Positions 22,259 through 30,838 of a DNA stretch of 43,937 nt are shown one piece after another. The stretch comes from Bacteroidales bacterium. Lineage in GTDB: Bacteria; Bacteroidota; Bacteroidia; Bacteroidales; UBA932. Both the position numbers and the translations under genes were made by a program. Within the stretch, counting starts at the first letter, position 1. The number at the start of each line of letters is the position of its first letter. Under the pieces are notes generated by a model, which was not told the DNA's origin, did no database searches, and saw only the letters and a list, made by a program, of their open reading frames with translations. The stretch covers positions 1 through 43,937 of the forward strand of contig JAEESO010000020.1 in assembly GCA_016286385.1 (NCBI GenBank). The letters run 5' to 3'.

Positions 22259-23638
22259 TTACACTATCCCCAGTTCATTTGCGATTCGCAACATCTCCGC
22301 GTTGCTACGGACGTCCATCTTGGTGTAGATGTTCTGTTTGTGGTTCTTTATGGTGTATACGCTCACGTGGAGGCGGTCTGCAATACCGGCGGCGGAAAGG
22401 CCTTCGGCGCTTAGGCGTATCACTTCAATCTCACGTGCGGTGAGGCCCAGTTCCTTTACGCGGCGGGAGCGTTCCTCGGCAAGGTTATTAATGTAGGAAG
22501 CTATATCATCGGCCATGATGCCGTCCTCCTCTCCAAGGAGTTCGCTGCAGCGTGCGCGGATGGTCTCCTTGTCCGGGACTGCCCTCTCCCCGGCCCTGGG
22601 ACTTGCGAGATCCTTTGAGATGAGCCTCAGGAGCTGTTCCTTGCCGCGGTCCGATGCAACTATACGGCGAATATAGGCCTGGGAAAGGACCATCATTATT
22701 ATAAGGGCCAAGGCAAGGACTATGAGCGCCACCAGCACAATATTCATCCGGGCAATCCTGACCTCCTTGAGAGAAGTCTCATAGCGGGTTTCCATCTCCT
22801 GGAGACGGGAATCGGCCTTTTTCTGCATATAATGCTCTATGGCGTAGACATACTGCTGATGGGCCGATGCCGCGTTTTCCACATCCCCGGCCTGAGCATA
22901 GAGCATCACAAGGTTGTTCCAGCACTGGCTCTGCATGAGGTAATCCTCATCACTGAGGCTCTCCAGGACCTTCAGGCAGCACTCTATGCCGTCCTTCCAG
23001 TTGCCACCCTGACGGTACCAGCGCATCCAGTAAGGGAGTGCCTTTGATGGGAACGCCGGGTCCTTGGAAGCAGCCACAGCCTCATCAATAGCCACCCCGG
23101 CCTTTGCGTAAATCTCCTTGTCAATAGGGTCCTTGAAACGGTTAAGGCCGATATAGGCCTGGCTTGTCTGAAGAAGGATATCGGCCTTGAGGGACGGACT
23201 TCCTGAGGCGAATCCCAGCGCCTCCTGGAGAGTCTCAAGTGCCTCTTCATCCTGAGCCTCACCCTCTGTGATGGCGCCGCAGAGCTGCAGGCGGCCTTTC
23301 TGGAGGAGGGCGGCCGCCATGAGGGTATCCGTTCCGCTTTCACGCGCCAGACGCTCTGCCTCAACGGCATGCTCCCACCCCTGTGCGTCACGCCAGGTGA
23401 TGATATCAAGGGCGGCAAGGCGGCTGAGGCAGAGGGACTTCCCGCCATCCGTGAGGTCCGGGGCCGATAAAGCCTTCAGGGCATATTCCGTGGCCTGTTC
23501 CCAGTCCTGCCCGGCCGCAAGACGGTCACTTTCTTCAATAAGGCTGCGCCAGGAATCATTCCCCCTGCCGTCTGACTGGCAGGAGACGGCGGAAAGAACT
23601 ATTAAAAAGGCTGCAAAAGCAGGAAAACGTATTTTCAT
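22259..23638 (-). CDS. Membrane-anchored TPR / LuxR-type transcription regulator
   Basis: A 459-residue protein. An N-terminal lipoprotein-like signal (MKIRFPAFAAFLIVLSAVSC) precedes a helical TPR-like region (about 35-275). A single transmembrane helix (VLVALIVLALALIIMMVLSQ, about 300-320) crosses the membrane, and a cytoplasmic LuxR helix-turn-helix lies near the C-terminus (LTAREIEVIRLSAEGLSAAG, then VYTIKNHKQNIYTKMDVRSN). It resembles Bacteroidota regulators that sense outside and bind DNA inside without phosphotransfer. The start is at 23638, where the signal begins. It is followed 81 nt later by the Ig-repeat lipoprotein gene, a likely target, and diverges from the esterase gene. Confidence 0.87.
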   Translation of the reverse strand: MKIRFPAFAAFLIVLSAVSCQSDGRGNDSWRSLIEESDRLAAGQDWEQATEYALKALSAPDLTDGGKSLCLSRLAALDIITWRDAQGWEHAVEAERLARESGTDTLMAAALLQKGRLQLCGAITEGEAQDEEALETLQEALGFASGSPSLKADILLQTSQAYIGLNRFKDPIDKEIYAKAGVAIDEAVAASKDPAFPSKALPYWMRWYRQGGNWKDGIECCLKVLESLSDEDYLMQSQCWNNLVMLYAQAGDVENAASAHQQYVYAIEHYMQKKADSRLQEMETRYETSLKEVRIARMNIVLVALIVLALALIIMMVLSQAYIRRIVASDRGKEQLLRLISKDLASPRAGERAVPDKETIRARCSELLGEEDGIMADDIASYINNLAEERSRRVKELGLTAREIEVIRLSAEGLSAAGIADRLHVSVYTIKNHKQNIYTKMDVRSNAEMLRIANELGIV

Positions 23639-23674
23639 AGGAACTATTTGTCTTAACAAAGGTCAGAAGAAATA

Positions 23675-23705
23675 TTGTTATATGCAAATTGGTTTGCTAT
23701 CTTTG
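23675..23705 (+). promoter_or_regulatory. Promoter of the esterase gene, 4 nt from its ATG
   Basis: TTG 23675-23677 and TATCTTTG 23698-23705 with 20 nt between them. The -7 box ends 4 nt before the ATG at 23710, so the transcript probably starts at or next to the start codon. Confidence 0.7.
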
Positions 23706-23709
23706 TAAT

Positions 23710-24615
23710 ATGGGAACTACCGGCATAATTGCTGGCGTACTTGCCACGCTGCCTTTCACCACTCCACAGTATGAAGTGAGGGTGGAAAGGGATGTAGTGT
23801 ACTCCGAGGCCAGGGGGTACTGGGCCAGCGCAGATGAAGAGGCAGGGCTTCCCTTTGGCAAAATGATCTCAAAACTGGGGAAACAGCGGCAGCTGTCCCT
23901 GGATATGGATATCTACATTCCGGAAGGAGATTCCTGTGCTTCCAGGCCGCTCCTTCTGATGCTCCACGGGGGCTCGTTCTTCTTTGGGAACAAGGAGGAG
24001 AAGGGCCAGAGCGCCTGGTGCCGCCACTTTGCCTCGCTTGGCTACGTTGCCACCTCCATCAATTACCGCCTGGGGTTCAATATCAAGAAAAAGGATATAG
24101 AAAGGGCCGAGTCATATGCCGTGGAGGACGCCGAGGCAGCCCTGAGGTATCTCCTTTCGCGGGAAGACCTGAGGATAGATCCCGGCAAAGTGTTTGGCGC
24201 AGGAACCAGCGCCGGAGCCAGCACCGTGATGGTCCTGGCACTGAAACCGGGTGCCCCGCCCATAAGGGCCGTCTGCAGCCTATGGGGCTCCATCCATGAT
24301 TTGTCGGCCCTGGAGAATTCCAACATCGCCATCCTCTCCTATCAGTCCGTGAAAGACCCTGTGATGCCATACGGTGAGGGTTATCCCTTTACAAAGAAGG
24401 ACGGCGCGCTGTGGCCGCCCTCCTGGCTGTTCATTAAAAAGATGTATGGCACAGGATCCATCCATAAACGTGCCCTGGAGCTTGGTTTACGGAGTGAGCA
24501 TCATCCTATTGAAGAGGCCGGGCACCGCCTTCATATCGGCCCTGACGGGAACTTCACACCCCTTTTCTTTGAGATCCAGGACCGCATGGCCACTTTCTTT
24601 GCAGAAAGTTTTTGA
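23710..24615 (+). CDS. Alpha/beta hydrolase, BD-FAE/carboxylesterase type
   Basis: A 301-residue protein. Oxyanion-hole motif HGGSF (86-90), nucleophile elbow GTSAG with Ser167, then LRIDPGKVFGAGTSAG and a late His in EEAGHRLHIGPDG. It probably hydrolyses carboxylic esters. The N-terminal stretch MGTTGIIAGVLATLPFTTPQ is hydrophobic and may be a signal peptide. The ATG at 23710 is placed by the promoter, which leaves almost no leader; upstream in-frame ATG at 23689 would precede the promoter's -7 box. It is divergent from the LuxR gene and precedes deoD by 37 nt. Confidence 0.85.
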   Translation: MGTTGIIAGVLATLPFTTPQYEVRVERDVVYSEARGYWASADEEAGLPFGKMISKLGKQRQLSLDMDIYIPEGDSCASRPLLLMLHGGSFFFGNKEEKGQSAWCRHFASLGYVATSINYRLGFNIKKKDIERAESYAVEDAEAALRYLLSREDLRIDPGKVFGAGTSAGASTVMVLALKPGAPPIRAVCSLWGSIHDLSALENSNIAILSYQSVKDPVMPYGEGYPFTKKDGALWPPSWLFIKKMYGTGSIHKRALELGLRSEHHPIEEAGHRLHIGPDGNFTPLFFEIQDRMATFFAESF

Positions 24616-24616
24616 C

Positions 24617-24624
24617 TATCTTTG
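24617..24624 (+). promoter_or_regulatory. -7 box of deoD
   Basis: TATCTTTG, 28 nt before the ATG at 24653. It begins directly after the esterase stop codon. Confidence 0.6.
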
Positions 24625-24652
24625 CAAGACCATATAACCAATAACACACACT

Positions 24653-25366
24653 ATGAGTAAAGAGAACACCCCCACTCCGCATATCGGAGCCAAATACGGA
24701 GAGATTGCAGAAACCGTGATTATGGCCGGAGACCCCCTCCGTGCCAAATTCATGGCAGAGAAATACCTTGAGAACCCCGTCTGCTTCAATGAGGTCCGCG
24801 GCATGCTGGGCTTCACCGGCACCTACAAGGGAAAACGCGTGAGCATGATGGGCCACGGCATGGGAATGCCTTCAATCGGCCTTTATACCTATGAACTTTA
24901 CAACTTCTACGGTGTCAAGACCATCATCCGCGTGGGAAGCGCCGGAGCCTGCAACCACGGCCTTCACATCGGGGACCTTGTCCTTGCGCAGGGCGCCTGC
25001 ACGGATTCCAACTACGCAGACCAGTATCAGCTGGACGGCATGTTCGCCCCCATCGGAGACTTCCAGCTCCTCAGGAAAGCGGCCGATGTATGCGAGGAAA
25101 AAGGCTTCACCTACAAGGTTGGAAACGTGGTTTCATCGGACCTTTTCTACCGTGAAAACCCCAACACCAAGGGCTGGATCAAGATGGGCGTACTTGCCGT
25201 TGAGATGGAAGTTGCAGCCCTCTACATGAATGCAGCCCGTAGCGGCAACCGCGCACTTGGCATCCTCACAATATCTGACCACATCCTTACCGGAGAAGCA
25301 ACAACCGCAGAGCAGCGCCAGACCACATTCACAAACATGATGGAGGTAGCACTGGCACTGGTGTAA
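24653..25366 (+). CDS. deoD: Purine nucleoside phosphorylase, DeoD type
   Basis: A 237-residue cytoplasmic enzyme of the hexameric DeoD family, the usual length. It splits purine (deoxy)ribonucleosides with phosphate into base and (deoxy)ribose-1-phosphate. Diagnostic blocks are VIMAGDPLRAKFMAEKYLE near the N-terminus, IGLYTYELYNFYGVKTIIRV with GSAGACN after it, VSSDLFYREN, and the purine-binding VEMEVAALYM. It is followed 4 nt later by a nucleoside-gate membrane protein, consistent with nucleoside uptake and salvage. Confidence 0.96.
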   Translation: MSKENTPTPHIGAKYGEIAETVIMAGDPLRAKFMAEKYLENPVCFNEVRGMLGFTGTYKGKRVSMMGHGMGMPSIGLYTYELYNFYGVKTIIRVGSAGACNHGLHIGDLVLAQGACTDSNYADQYQLDGMFAPIGDFQLLRKAADVCEEKGFTYKVGNVVSSDLFYRENPNTKGWIKMGVLAVEMEVAALYMNAARSGNRALGILTISDHILTGEATTAEQRQTTFTNMMEVALALV

Positions 25367-25370
25367 TCCT

Positions 25371-26522
25371 ATGAAAAAATCACATCGCTCCCTTGTGGAG
25401 GCACTTGTATTCCTGGCCCTGTTTGCAGCAGTATTCGGGGCCCTTGGATATATTATGGGCAGCGGGAACCTCATCAATACCATAATGAACACCGCCCATT
25501 CCCTGCTGCTTAACACGGTGTTCTACCTCATGGGCATCACGGTCCTTACCGGAGCCCTTTCCAAACTTCTCACGGAGTTTGGCGTGGTGAAGATGCTGGA
25601 AAAGGGCCTGAGGGTACTCATGAAGCCCCTTTTCAACCTTCCGGGAGCAGCGGCCCTGGGGGCTCTCATGACGTTCCTCTCAGACAACCCAGCCATCATT
25701 GCCTTTGCCAAGGACCGCTCATTCGCATCCTTATTCAAGAAGTACCAGCTGGTGTCCCTCACAAACTTCGGGACGGCATTCGGAATGGGATTCGTGGTGC
25801 TTATCACCATGATTTCCCTGGGTTACGGAAGCGGGGCGCTGGTTGGTTTTGTGGGGGCGTTCTGCGGGTCAATCATCTCTACCAGGCTAATGCAGCGGAG
25901 CTGCCTCAAAGCCTGGCCTCAGATGGATTCCCCGGCGGTAGAAGACGCCCCTGAGGGGATTGAGGAGAAGGCCGATGATGTTGCCGCCCCCAAGGACAGC
26001 ATCTTCATGCGCTTCCTCAACGCCATCCTGGACGGCGGAAAGAACGGCGTGGAGCTTGGCCTTGCCATCATCCCCGGCGTCCTTATCATCACCACCATGG
26101 TGATCCTCATCACCTTCGGCCCCGGAGACGGCGGCGTCTACGACGGTTCCTCCGGTCAGGGCGTACCCATCCTTCCATGGCTTGCCCAGAAGATTCACTG
26201 GGTGTTTGAGTGGCTGTTTGGATTTGCCGATATGCGCCTCATAGCCTTCCCCATGACCGCCCTTGGCGCCGTGGGAGCGGCCCTCGGCCTTCTTCCCACC
26301 TTCAATGCGGTCGGCATCCTGGACGGAAACGCCATTGCCGTGTTCACCGCCATCGGCATGTGCTGGAGCGGCTTCCTCTCCACCCACACCGCAATGCTGG
26401 ACACCCTTGGCTACCGTAAGGCCATCTCCAAGGCCATCGGCGCCCACACCGTCGCAGGTCTCTGCGCCGGCATCATCGCCCATTTCCTGTACCTGCTTCT
26501 CTCCGTTATCGGCATAGTATGA
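25371..26522 (+). CDS. Nucleoside-recognition (gate) domain membrane protein
   Basis: A 383-residue integral membrane protein with two nucleoside-recognition/Gate segments (FYLMGITVLTGALSKLLTEF ... ALGALMTFLSDNPAIIAFAK, and DMRLIAFPMTALGAVGAALG ... GMCWSGFLSTHTAMLDTLGY). The family includes YjiG/YjiH and SpmA/SpmB-type proteins, as well as transporter-like relatives. A charged cytoplasmic loop (EDAPEGIEEKADDVAAPKDS) separates the halves. The start is 4 nt after the deoD stop, so it is in one operon with deoD and may import or sense nucleosides (inference). Confidence 0.8.
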   Translation: MKKSHRSLVEALVFLALFAAVFGALGYIMGSGNLINTIMNTAHSLLLNTVFYLMGITVLTGALSKLLTEFGVVKMLEKGLRVLMKPLFNLPGAAALGALMTFLSDNPAIIAFAKDRSFASLFKKYQLVSLTNFGTAFGMGFVVLITMISLGYGSGALVGFVGAFCGSIISTRLMQRSCLKAWPQMDSPAVEDAPEGIEEKADDVAAPKDSIFMRFLNAILDGGKNGVELGLAIIPGVLIITTMVILITFGPGDGGVYDGSSGQGVPILPWLAQKIHWVFEWLFGFADMRLIAFPMTALGAVGAALGLLPTFNAVGILDGNAIAVFTAIGMCWSGFLSTHTAMLDTLGYRKAISKAIGAHTVAGLCAGIIAHFLYLLLSVIGIV

Positions 26523-26560
26523 AGCCCTGGTGCCTAACGCGCTGCACGTCAACTAATTAC

Positions 26561-26597
26561 AAAAATCTGGTTGTGCATGACGCACAATCAGATTTTT
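26561..26597. terminator. Bidirectional terminator between convergent genes
   Basis: AAAAATCTG (26561-26569) and TTGTGC (26571-26576) pair with GCACAA (26582-26587) and CAGATTTTT (26589-26597), with a G-T wobble at 26570/26588 and a 5-nt loop. T-runs on both strands make it work in either direction. Confidence 0.92.
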
Positions 26598-26646
26598 ATA
26601 AAGTGCTAATTATCAGAGGATTAACCGCCAGCCACAAAAAAGTGCA

Positions 26647-27798
26647 CTAACTGATCTTATTCATGATGAGCGCGATGGCGCCGTCTCCGGTGACGTTGCA
26701 GGCGGTGCCGAAGGAATCCATGGCAATGTAGAGGGTTATCATCATGGCCTGGGCCTGGGCGTCAAAGCCAAGGATGCTTCCAAGCACGCCCAGCGCTGCC
26801 ATTATGGCTCCGCCGGGAACGCCGGGGGCCGCCACCATAGTGACTCCCAGCATCATGATGAAACCAAGCATGGTCCCAAAGTCGAAGGGAATGCCCAGCA
26901 TAATCATAAGGGCTATTGCGCAGGAAGTGATCTTGAGGGTACTTCCGGAAAGGTGGATGGTGGCGCAGAGAGGCACCACAAAGCCCGCCACTTCCTCCTT
27001 GACACCGTTTTTCTTTGCGCACTCCAACGTAACGGGAATGGTTGCGGCCGATGAAGCCGTACCCAGCGCAGTCATATACGCCGGCAGCATCCCCGCCAGC
27101 GCCTTGAAGGGGTTCTTTCCGGCCACGGCGCCCGCGATGCAGTACTGGAGCACCAGAAGAAGAAGGGTCATCCCGAAGATTACGCCAACCATCACAAGGA
27201 AGGACTTAAGCACCGGAGCCACCTGCCCTGCCGCCGTCATATCCAGGAAAATGCCAAAGATATAGATAGGCAGCACGGGGATAATCACTTTCTCTATACT
27301 CCTCACAATGATGGACTTAAGCTCATCAAATCCCTTTCTGAGAGCCTGGGCCTTTGACGTTGCGATGCCAATACCCAGCATGAAGGACAACACCAGGCAG
27401 GTCATAATATCGGCCAGAGGGGGTATTGTGAGGGTGAAATACGCGGGGAACTTCACCTCTCCGGCATCAATAACATCCAGGCTGTCCCGGTCCAGAAGCG
27501 ACGGGAACCAGGCACTGGAGAAACTGTAGGCAAAAAGGCCGGAGAGCACGGTGAAGGTATATGCCAGCACCACCGTAATCACAAGCATCTTTCCCGCCTT
27601 TGCCCCCACTTCCGCAATGGCCGGTGTAACAAGGCCGATGATTATGAGCGGGATGAAGAAGCGCAGAAGTTGGTCGAAGATGCCGTCGAAGGTGTTCATG
27701 GCTCGGACAGCCCAGCCGGGGGCGATGAGCCCGAATCCTACGCCCAGTGCGATGGCAATAAGGATCTTGACAATAAGTGGAAGACGGATGTGTTTCAT
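26647..27798 (-). CDS. Dicarboxylate/amino acid:cation symporter (DAACS family)
   Basis: A 383-residue sodium- or proton-coupled symporter of the GltP/SstT family, with eight membrane helices and two re-entrant hairpins. Family marks are GTASSAATIPVTLECAKKNG (first hairpin and helix 7 region), PLCATIHLSGSTLKITSCAI and PGVPGGAIMAALGVLGSILG. Typical NMDGT is replaced by HLSGS, a pattern that I associate with members outside the glutamate group. The substrate is likely an amino or dicarboxylic acid. The start at 27798 (MKHIRLPLIVK) fits a -7 box only 5 nt upstream; the open frame continues 83 codons further but without coding character. It diverges from the arginine operon. Confidence 0.88.
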   Translation of the reverse strand: MKHIRLPLIVKILIAIALGVGFGLIAPGWAVRAMNTFDGIFDQLLRFFIPLIIIGLVTPAIAEVGAKAGKMLVITVVLAYTFTVLSGLFAYSFSSAWFPSLLDRDSLDVIDAGEVKFPAYFTLTIPPLADIMTCLVLSFMLGIGIATSKAQALRKGFDELKSIIVRSIEKVIIPVLPIYIFGIFLDMTAAGQVAPVLKSFLVMVGVIFGMTLLLLVLQYCIAGAVAGKNPFKALAGMLPAYMTALGTASSAATIPVTLECAKKNGVKEEVAGFVVPLCATIHLSGSTLKITSCAIALMIMLGIPFDFGTMLGFIMMLGVTMVAAPGVPGGAIMAALGVLGSILGFDAQAQAMMITLYIAMDSFGTACNVTGDGAIALIMNKIS

Positions 27799-27803
27799 AT
27801 TGT

Positions 27804-27834
27804 CAAAGTTAACTCTTTTTTCACAAATCGCCAA
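27804..27834 (-). promoter_or_regulatory. Promoter of the symporter gene, 5 nt from its ATG
   Basis: Minus-strand TTG at 27832-27834 and TAACTTTG at 27804-27811 with exactly 20 nt between them. The box ends 5 nt before the ATG (27798), implying a leaderless or nearly leaderless message. Confidence 0.72.
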
Positions 27835-27842
27835 TCCGTGAC

Positions 27843-27985
27843 CGTTCATTACCGATTTTGTGCCACACGGTGGTCTCAAGACCAGCTGGGGTAACAAATA
27901 GGGCCGATTTTGTGTCAGCAGCTGCTCCGGAGGACAGCCAGCGGAACAAAAATGGGCGTTTTTGTGCCCGGAGCTGTTCTTTTCA
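27843..27985. repeat. Degenerate 52-bp-period repeat array upstream of the symporter
   Basis: The core CAAAWAnGGGCnG-TTTTG recurs with a 52-bp period: a weak copy near 27843-27860, CAAATAGGGCCGATTTTG at 27895-27912, and CAAAAATGGGCGTTTTTG at 27947-27964. Between cores lie inner inverted repeats (TGGTCT/AGACCA in the first, CTCCGGAG in the second) whose sequence differs while pairing is kept. The rest of the 317-bp gap 27799-28115 holds the symporter promoter at its left and TATATTTG (28090-28097) of the EamA gene at its right. Confidence 0.65.
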
Positions 27986-28089
27986 AGGGAAGAGGCAAAT
28001 CCGTCACGTGTTTTCGCTTGGAAATTGGAAAAAGTGATAAATTTCATGCGTAAAGGGGGATAAGGACTGCAAATTCAAAGGAAAATGGC

Positions 28090-28097
28090 TATATTTG
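28090..28097 (+). promoter_or_regulatory. -7 box of the arginine operon
   Basis: TATATTTG, 18 nt before the ATG at 28116. No clear TTG at -33. Confidence 0.55.
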
Positions 28098-28115
28098 TAA
28101 AGACTTTTAACCATA

Positions 28116-29009
28116 ATGAACAAGAACATAACCGCATATCTCTGCGCCATGCTCACGGTGGTCCTGTGGGCAATGTCATATATCTGGGCCGACCGCCTCC
28201 TGGCGCTGCAGATTCCCGTGGAATTCTTTGTGCCCATAAGGATGCTCATGGCCGGGGTGCTTCTGTGGATAATCAACCTTGTTACAAAGCAGAAAATGCT
28301 CATCAAGCGGAAGGACATCATAAAGTACCTGCTCCTTTCGCTGTGTATGCCGTTCATTTATTTCCTGGCAGAAACATACGGCCTCAAATTCACGGAGTCT
28401 CCCACAATCACATCTCTCATCATTGCCACCAACCCTATTTTTGCAATGATTGTTGGAATGCTCATCTTCAAGGAGAGTTTCTCCAAACTGAACATCCTTG
28501 GAGTGTTCATAGCCATAGCCGGCCTCTGGATAGTAACATACACCACAACCCAGACGGGCCCCATGTTCTGGCTGGGAATAGGCATCCTGTTCATCGCGGT
28601 GATATCTGAGGTAAGCCAGATTGCCTTCACAAAGGCTCTCAGTGACGATTATTCGCCATCGGTGATAGTAATGTACCAATTCCTCTTTGGCAGCATCTTC
28701 TTCATCCCGATGTTTTTCACCAAGGGTATAAGCAGTTTTGAACCTGGCCTATACCTCAGCTGGCCGGTTATTTATCCCACCCTTGCGCTTGCCCTCCTTT
28801 GCAGTGCAACGGCCTACACCAGCTGGGCCTATGCAATTGGAAAACTTGGCGTTGCGCGCACCAGCGTATTCCTTGCAGTGGTGCCCCTTGTAACGGCAGT
28901 CCTGGCCTTCATCCTTGGTGAGGAAACCCTCCGCTGGCTGCAGTGGGTAGGCCTTACAATCGGCCTTGTGGGCATCTATCTTACACAACTTCAACTGAAG
29001 AAGCAATGA
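28116..29009 (+). CDS. EamA-family (DMT superfamily) transporter
   Basis: A 297-residue membrane protein with ten hydrophobic segments arranged as two EamA repeats (first: LTVVLWAMSYIWADRLLALQ; second: FWLGIGILFIAVISEVSQIA, ending ETLRWLQWVGLTIGLVGIYL). It moves amino acids or other small metabolites, often outward. It is the first gene of a four-gene operon with deiminase, carbamate kinase and ornithine carbamoyltransferase and overlaps the deiminase gene by 4 nt, so a role in arginine, citrulline or ornithine exchange is plausible (inference), in place of an ArcD antiporter. Confidence 0.85.
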   Translation: MNKNITAYLCAMLTVVLWAMSYIWADRLLALQIPVEFFVPIRMLMAGVLLWIINLVTKQKMLIKRKDIIKYLLLSLCMPFIYFLAETYGLKFTESPTITSLIIATNPIFAMIVGMLIFKESFSKLNILGVFIAIAGLWIVTYTTTQTGPMFWLGIGILFIAVISEVSQIAFTKALSDDYSPSVIVMYQFLFGSIFFIPMFFTKGISSFEPGLYLSWPVIYPTLALALLCSATAYTSWAYAIGKLGVARTSVFLAVVPLVTAVLAFILGEETLRWLQWVGLTIGLVGIYLTQLQLKKQ

Positions 29010-29920
29010 AACTTCACGTACAAAACGAGACATCCCGCCTGAGGGAAGTAGTACTTGGGCTGCCATATTCAAATGGCGGCACCCCCACCCTGGACCAGAC
29101 CTTTGACAGCAAGTCATATGAGAGTGTCCTCCACGGAGTGTACCCTGAGGAAAAGGATATAATTGATGAGATGAACGCCTTTGAGCGCATCCTCAAAAAA
29201 TACGACGTAACCGTGTACAGGCCGGACCTTGTGCCGGACTGCAACCAGGTGTTCGCCCGTGACGTGGGATTTGTAATCGATGACAAAATCATTGTCTCAA
29301 ACATCATCCCGGACCGTCAGGAGGAGATTGACGCCTACGGCAGCATCTACAGGCAGATCCACTACAAGGACATCTACAACCTGCCGGAAACCGTTCACGT
29401 GGAAGGCGGAGACGTGGTGCTGTACAACGATTACATCTTCCTTGGCCAATATGCCTTTGAGGATTATCCTCAGGTAAAGACCGCCCGTACAAATCGCCTG
29501 GCGCTGGATTACCTCAAGATGATCTTCCCTGGAAAGAGGATCATCCCCCTCAACCTCAGAAAGAGCGACACAGACCCCTACGAGGGTATCCTCCATCTTG
29601 ACTGCACCTTCATGCCGGTGGGTAAGGACAAGTGCATCATCTACAAGAGGGGTTTCCTCAATCCCCGTGACGCCGATCACCTGGTAGAGATGTTCGGCCC
29701 GGAAAACACCTTTGAACTTACCACGGAGGAAATGTACTGGATGAACTCCAATATCTTCTCCATCTCCCCCGATGTAGTGGTTGTGGAAGAGCATTTCCTG
29801 CGCCTTAAAAAGCACCTGGAGGAGAAGTGGGGAATGACCGTAGAAACGGTGCCCTACCGTGAAATTTCCAAGATGGGCGGGCTTCTGAGGTGCTCCACCC
29901 TCCCTCTAAGAAGAGACTAG
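29006..29920 (+). CDS. Arginine deiminase / amidinotransferase-family enzyme
   Basis: A 304-residue enzyme of the guanidino-group-modifying superfamily (arginine deiminase, DDAH, amidinotransferase). Visible signatures are NQVFARDVGFVIDD (substrate-binding FxRD), VEGGDVV (EGGD), HLDCTFMPVG (His of the catalytic site) and the C-terminal catalytic Cys296 in GGLLRCSTLPL. It is shorter than canonical ArcA (about 410 residues). Lying in one operon with carbamate kinase and ornithine carbamoyltransferase it most likely makes citrulline from arginine, but agmatine or dimethylarginine as substrate cannot be excluded. The ATG at 29006 overlaps the transporter stop (ATGA). Confidence 0.84.
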   Translation: MKLHVQNETSRLREVVLGLPYSNGGTPTLDQTFDSKSYESVLHGVYPEEKDIIDEMNAFERILKKYDVTVYRPDLVPDCNQVFARDVGFVIDDKIIVSNIIPDRQEEIDAYGSIYRQIHYKDIYNLPETVHVEGGDVVLYNDYIFLGQYAFEDYPQVKTARTNRLALDYLKMIFPGKRIIPLNLRKSDTDPYEGILHLDCTFMPVGKDKCIIYKRGFLNPRDADHLVEMFGPENTFELTTEEMYWMNSNIFSISPDVVVVEEHFLRLKKHLEEKWGMTVETVPYREISKMGGLLRCSTLPLRRD

Positions 29921-29923
29921 ACT

Positions 29924-30832
29924 ATGGCAAAACTTGCAATGATCGCCTTTGGCGGCAATGCGCTCCTCAGGGCCGGCCAGAAGGGTACCTTTGAGGAGCA
30001 GACAGAGAATGTCACCCGCACCTGCGCCCAGCTTGGGCACCTTATTGAACGCGGCTACAACATAGTTATCGGCCACGGAAACGGCCCCCAGGTGGGGAAT
30101 GAGCTCCTGAGGCAGGAAGCCGGAAGCAAGGAGTTCGGCCTTCCCGCAATGCCTATGGACTTCTGCGGCGCGGAAACCCAGGGCTCCATAGCCTACCTCA
30201 TTGAGACCGGGATGGACAAGGTTGCCGCCGGCCGGAAGGTTATCTCAATCGTCACGCGCGTTGAGGTAAGGGCCGATGACCCCGCCTTCCTCAACCCCAC
30301 CAAGTTCGTGGGCCCCTACTACAAGGAATGCCCCCTGGACGGGGCCACGTACAAGGAAGACCCCCGCGGCCTTGGCTGGAGAAAGGTTGTGCCTTCCCCA
30401 AGGCCTATCGGCATAAATAACATAGACGTTGTGGAAAAGCTTGCCCGCGAAGGCGCAATTGTTATCACCGTCGGTGGCGGCGGAATCCCTGTTGTACGCA
30501 CCCCTGAAGGTCTTAAAGGCATTGAAGCAGTGATTGACAAGGACCTTGCCAGCGCCCTTGCCGCCGTCACAATGAAGGCCGATGAATTCTACATCCTCAC
30601 GGACGTCCCCAAGGTGTATATCAACTTCCGTAAGCCCGGCGAGGAAGCCCTTGACACAATTACCGTGGCCTGCGCAAAGGAACTTCTTGAGCAAGGTCAG
30701 TTTGCCGAAGGCTCCATGGCACCCAAGGTGAGGGCCGCCATCATGTTTGTGGAAAACGGCGGAAAACAGTGTATAATAACGGAGGCCGGGGAACTTGAGA
30801 ACCCCGCCTGCGGAACCAGAATAATTCCTTAA
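29924..30832 (+). CDS. arcC: Carbamate kinase
   Basis: A 302-residue amino-acid-kinase-fold enzyme of the usual length, which makes ATP from carbamoyl phosphate and ADP. Marks are IAFGGNALLRAGQKGTFEEQ, VIGHGNGPQVGNELL, AMPMDFCGAETQGSIAY, IVITVGGGGIPVV and DKDLASALAAVTMKADEFYI. It starts 3 nt after the deiminase stop and is followed 6 nt later by ornithine carbamoyltransferase. The last step of the arginine deiminase route. Confidence 0.96.
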   Translation: MAKLAMIAFGGNALLRAGQKGTFEEQTENVTRTCAQLGHLIERGYNIVIGHGNGPQVGNELLRQEAGSKEFGLPAMPMDFCGAETQGSIAYLIETGMDKVAAGRKVISIVTRVEVRADDPAFLNPTKFVGPYYKECPLDGATYKEDPRGLGWRKVVPSPRPIGINNIDVVEKLAREGAIVITVGGGGIPVVRTPEGLKGIEAVIDKDLASALAAVTMKADEFYILTDVPKVYINFRKPGEEALDTITVACAKELLEQGQFAEGSMAPKVRAAIMFVENGGKQCIITEAGELENPACGTRIIP

Positions 30833-30838
30833 TAAACT

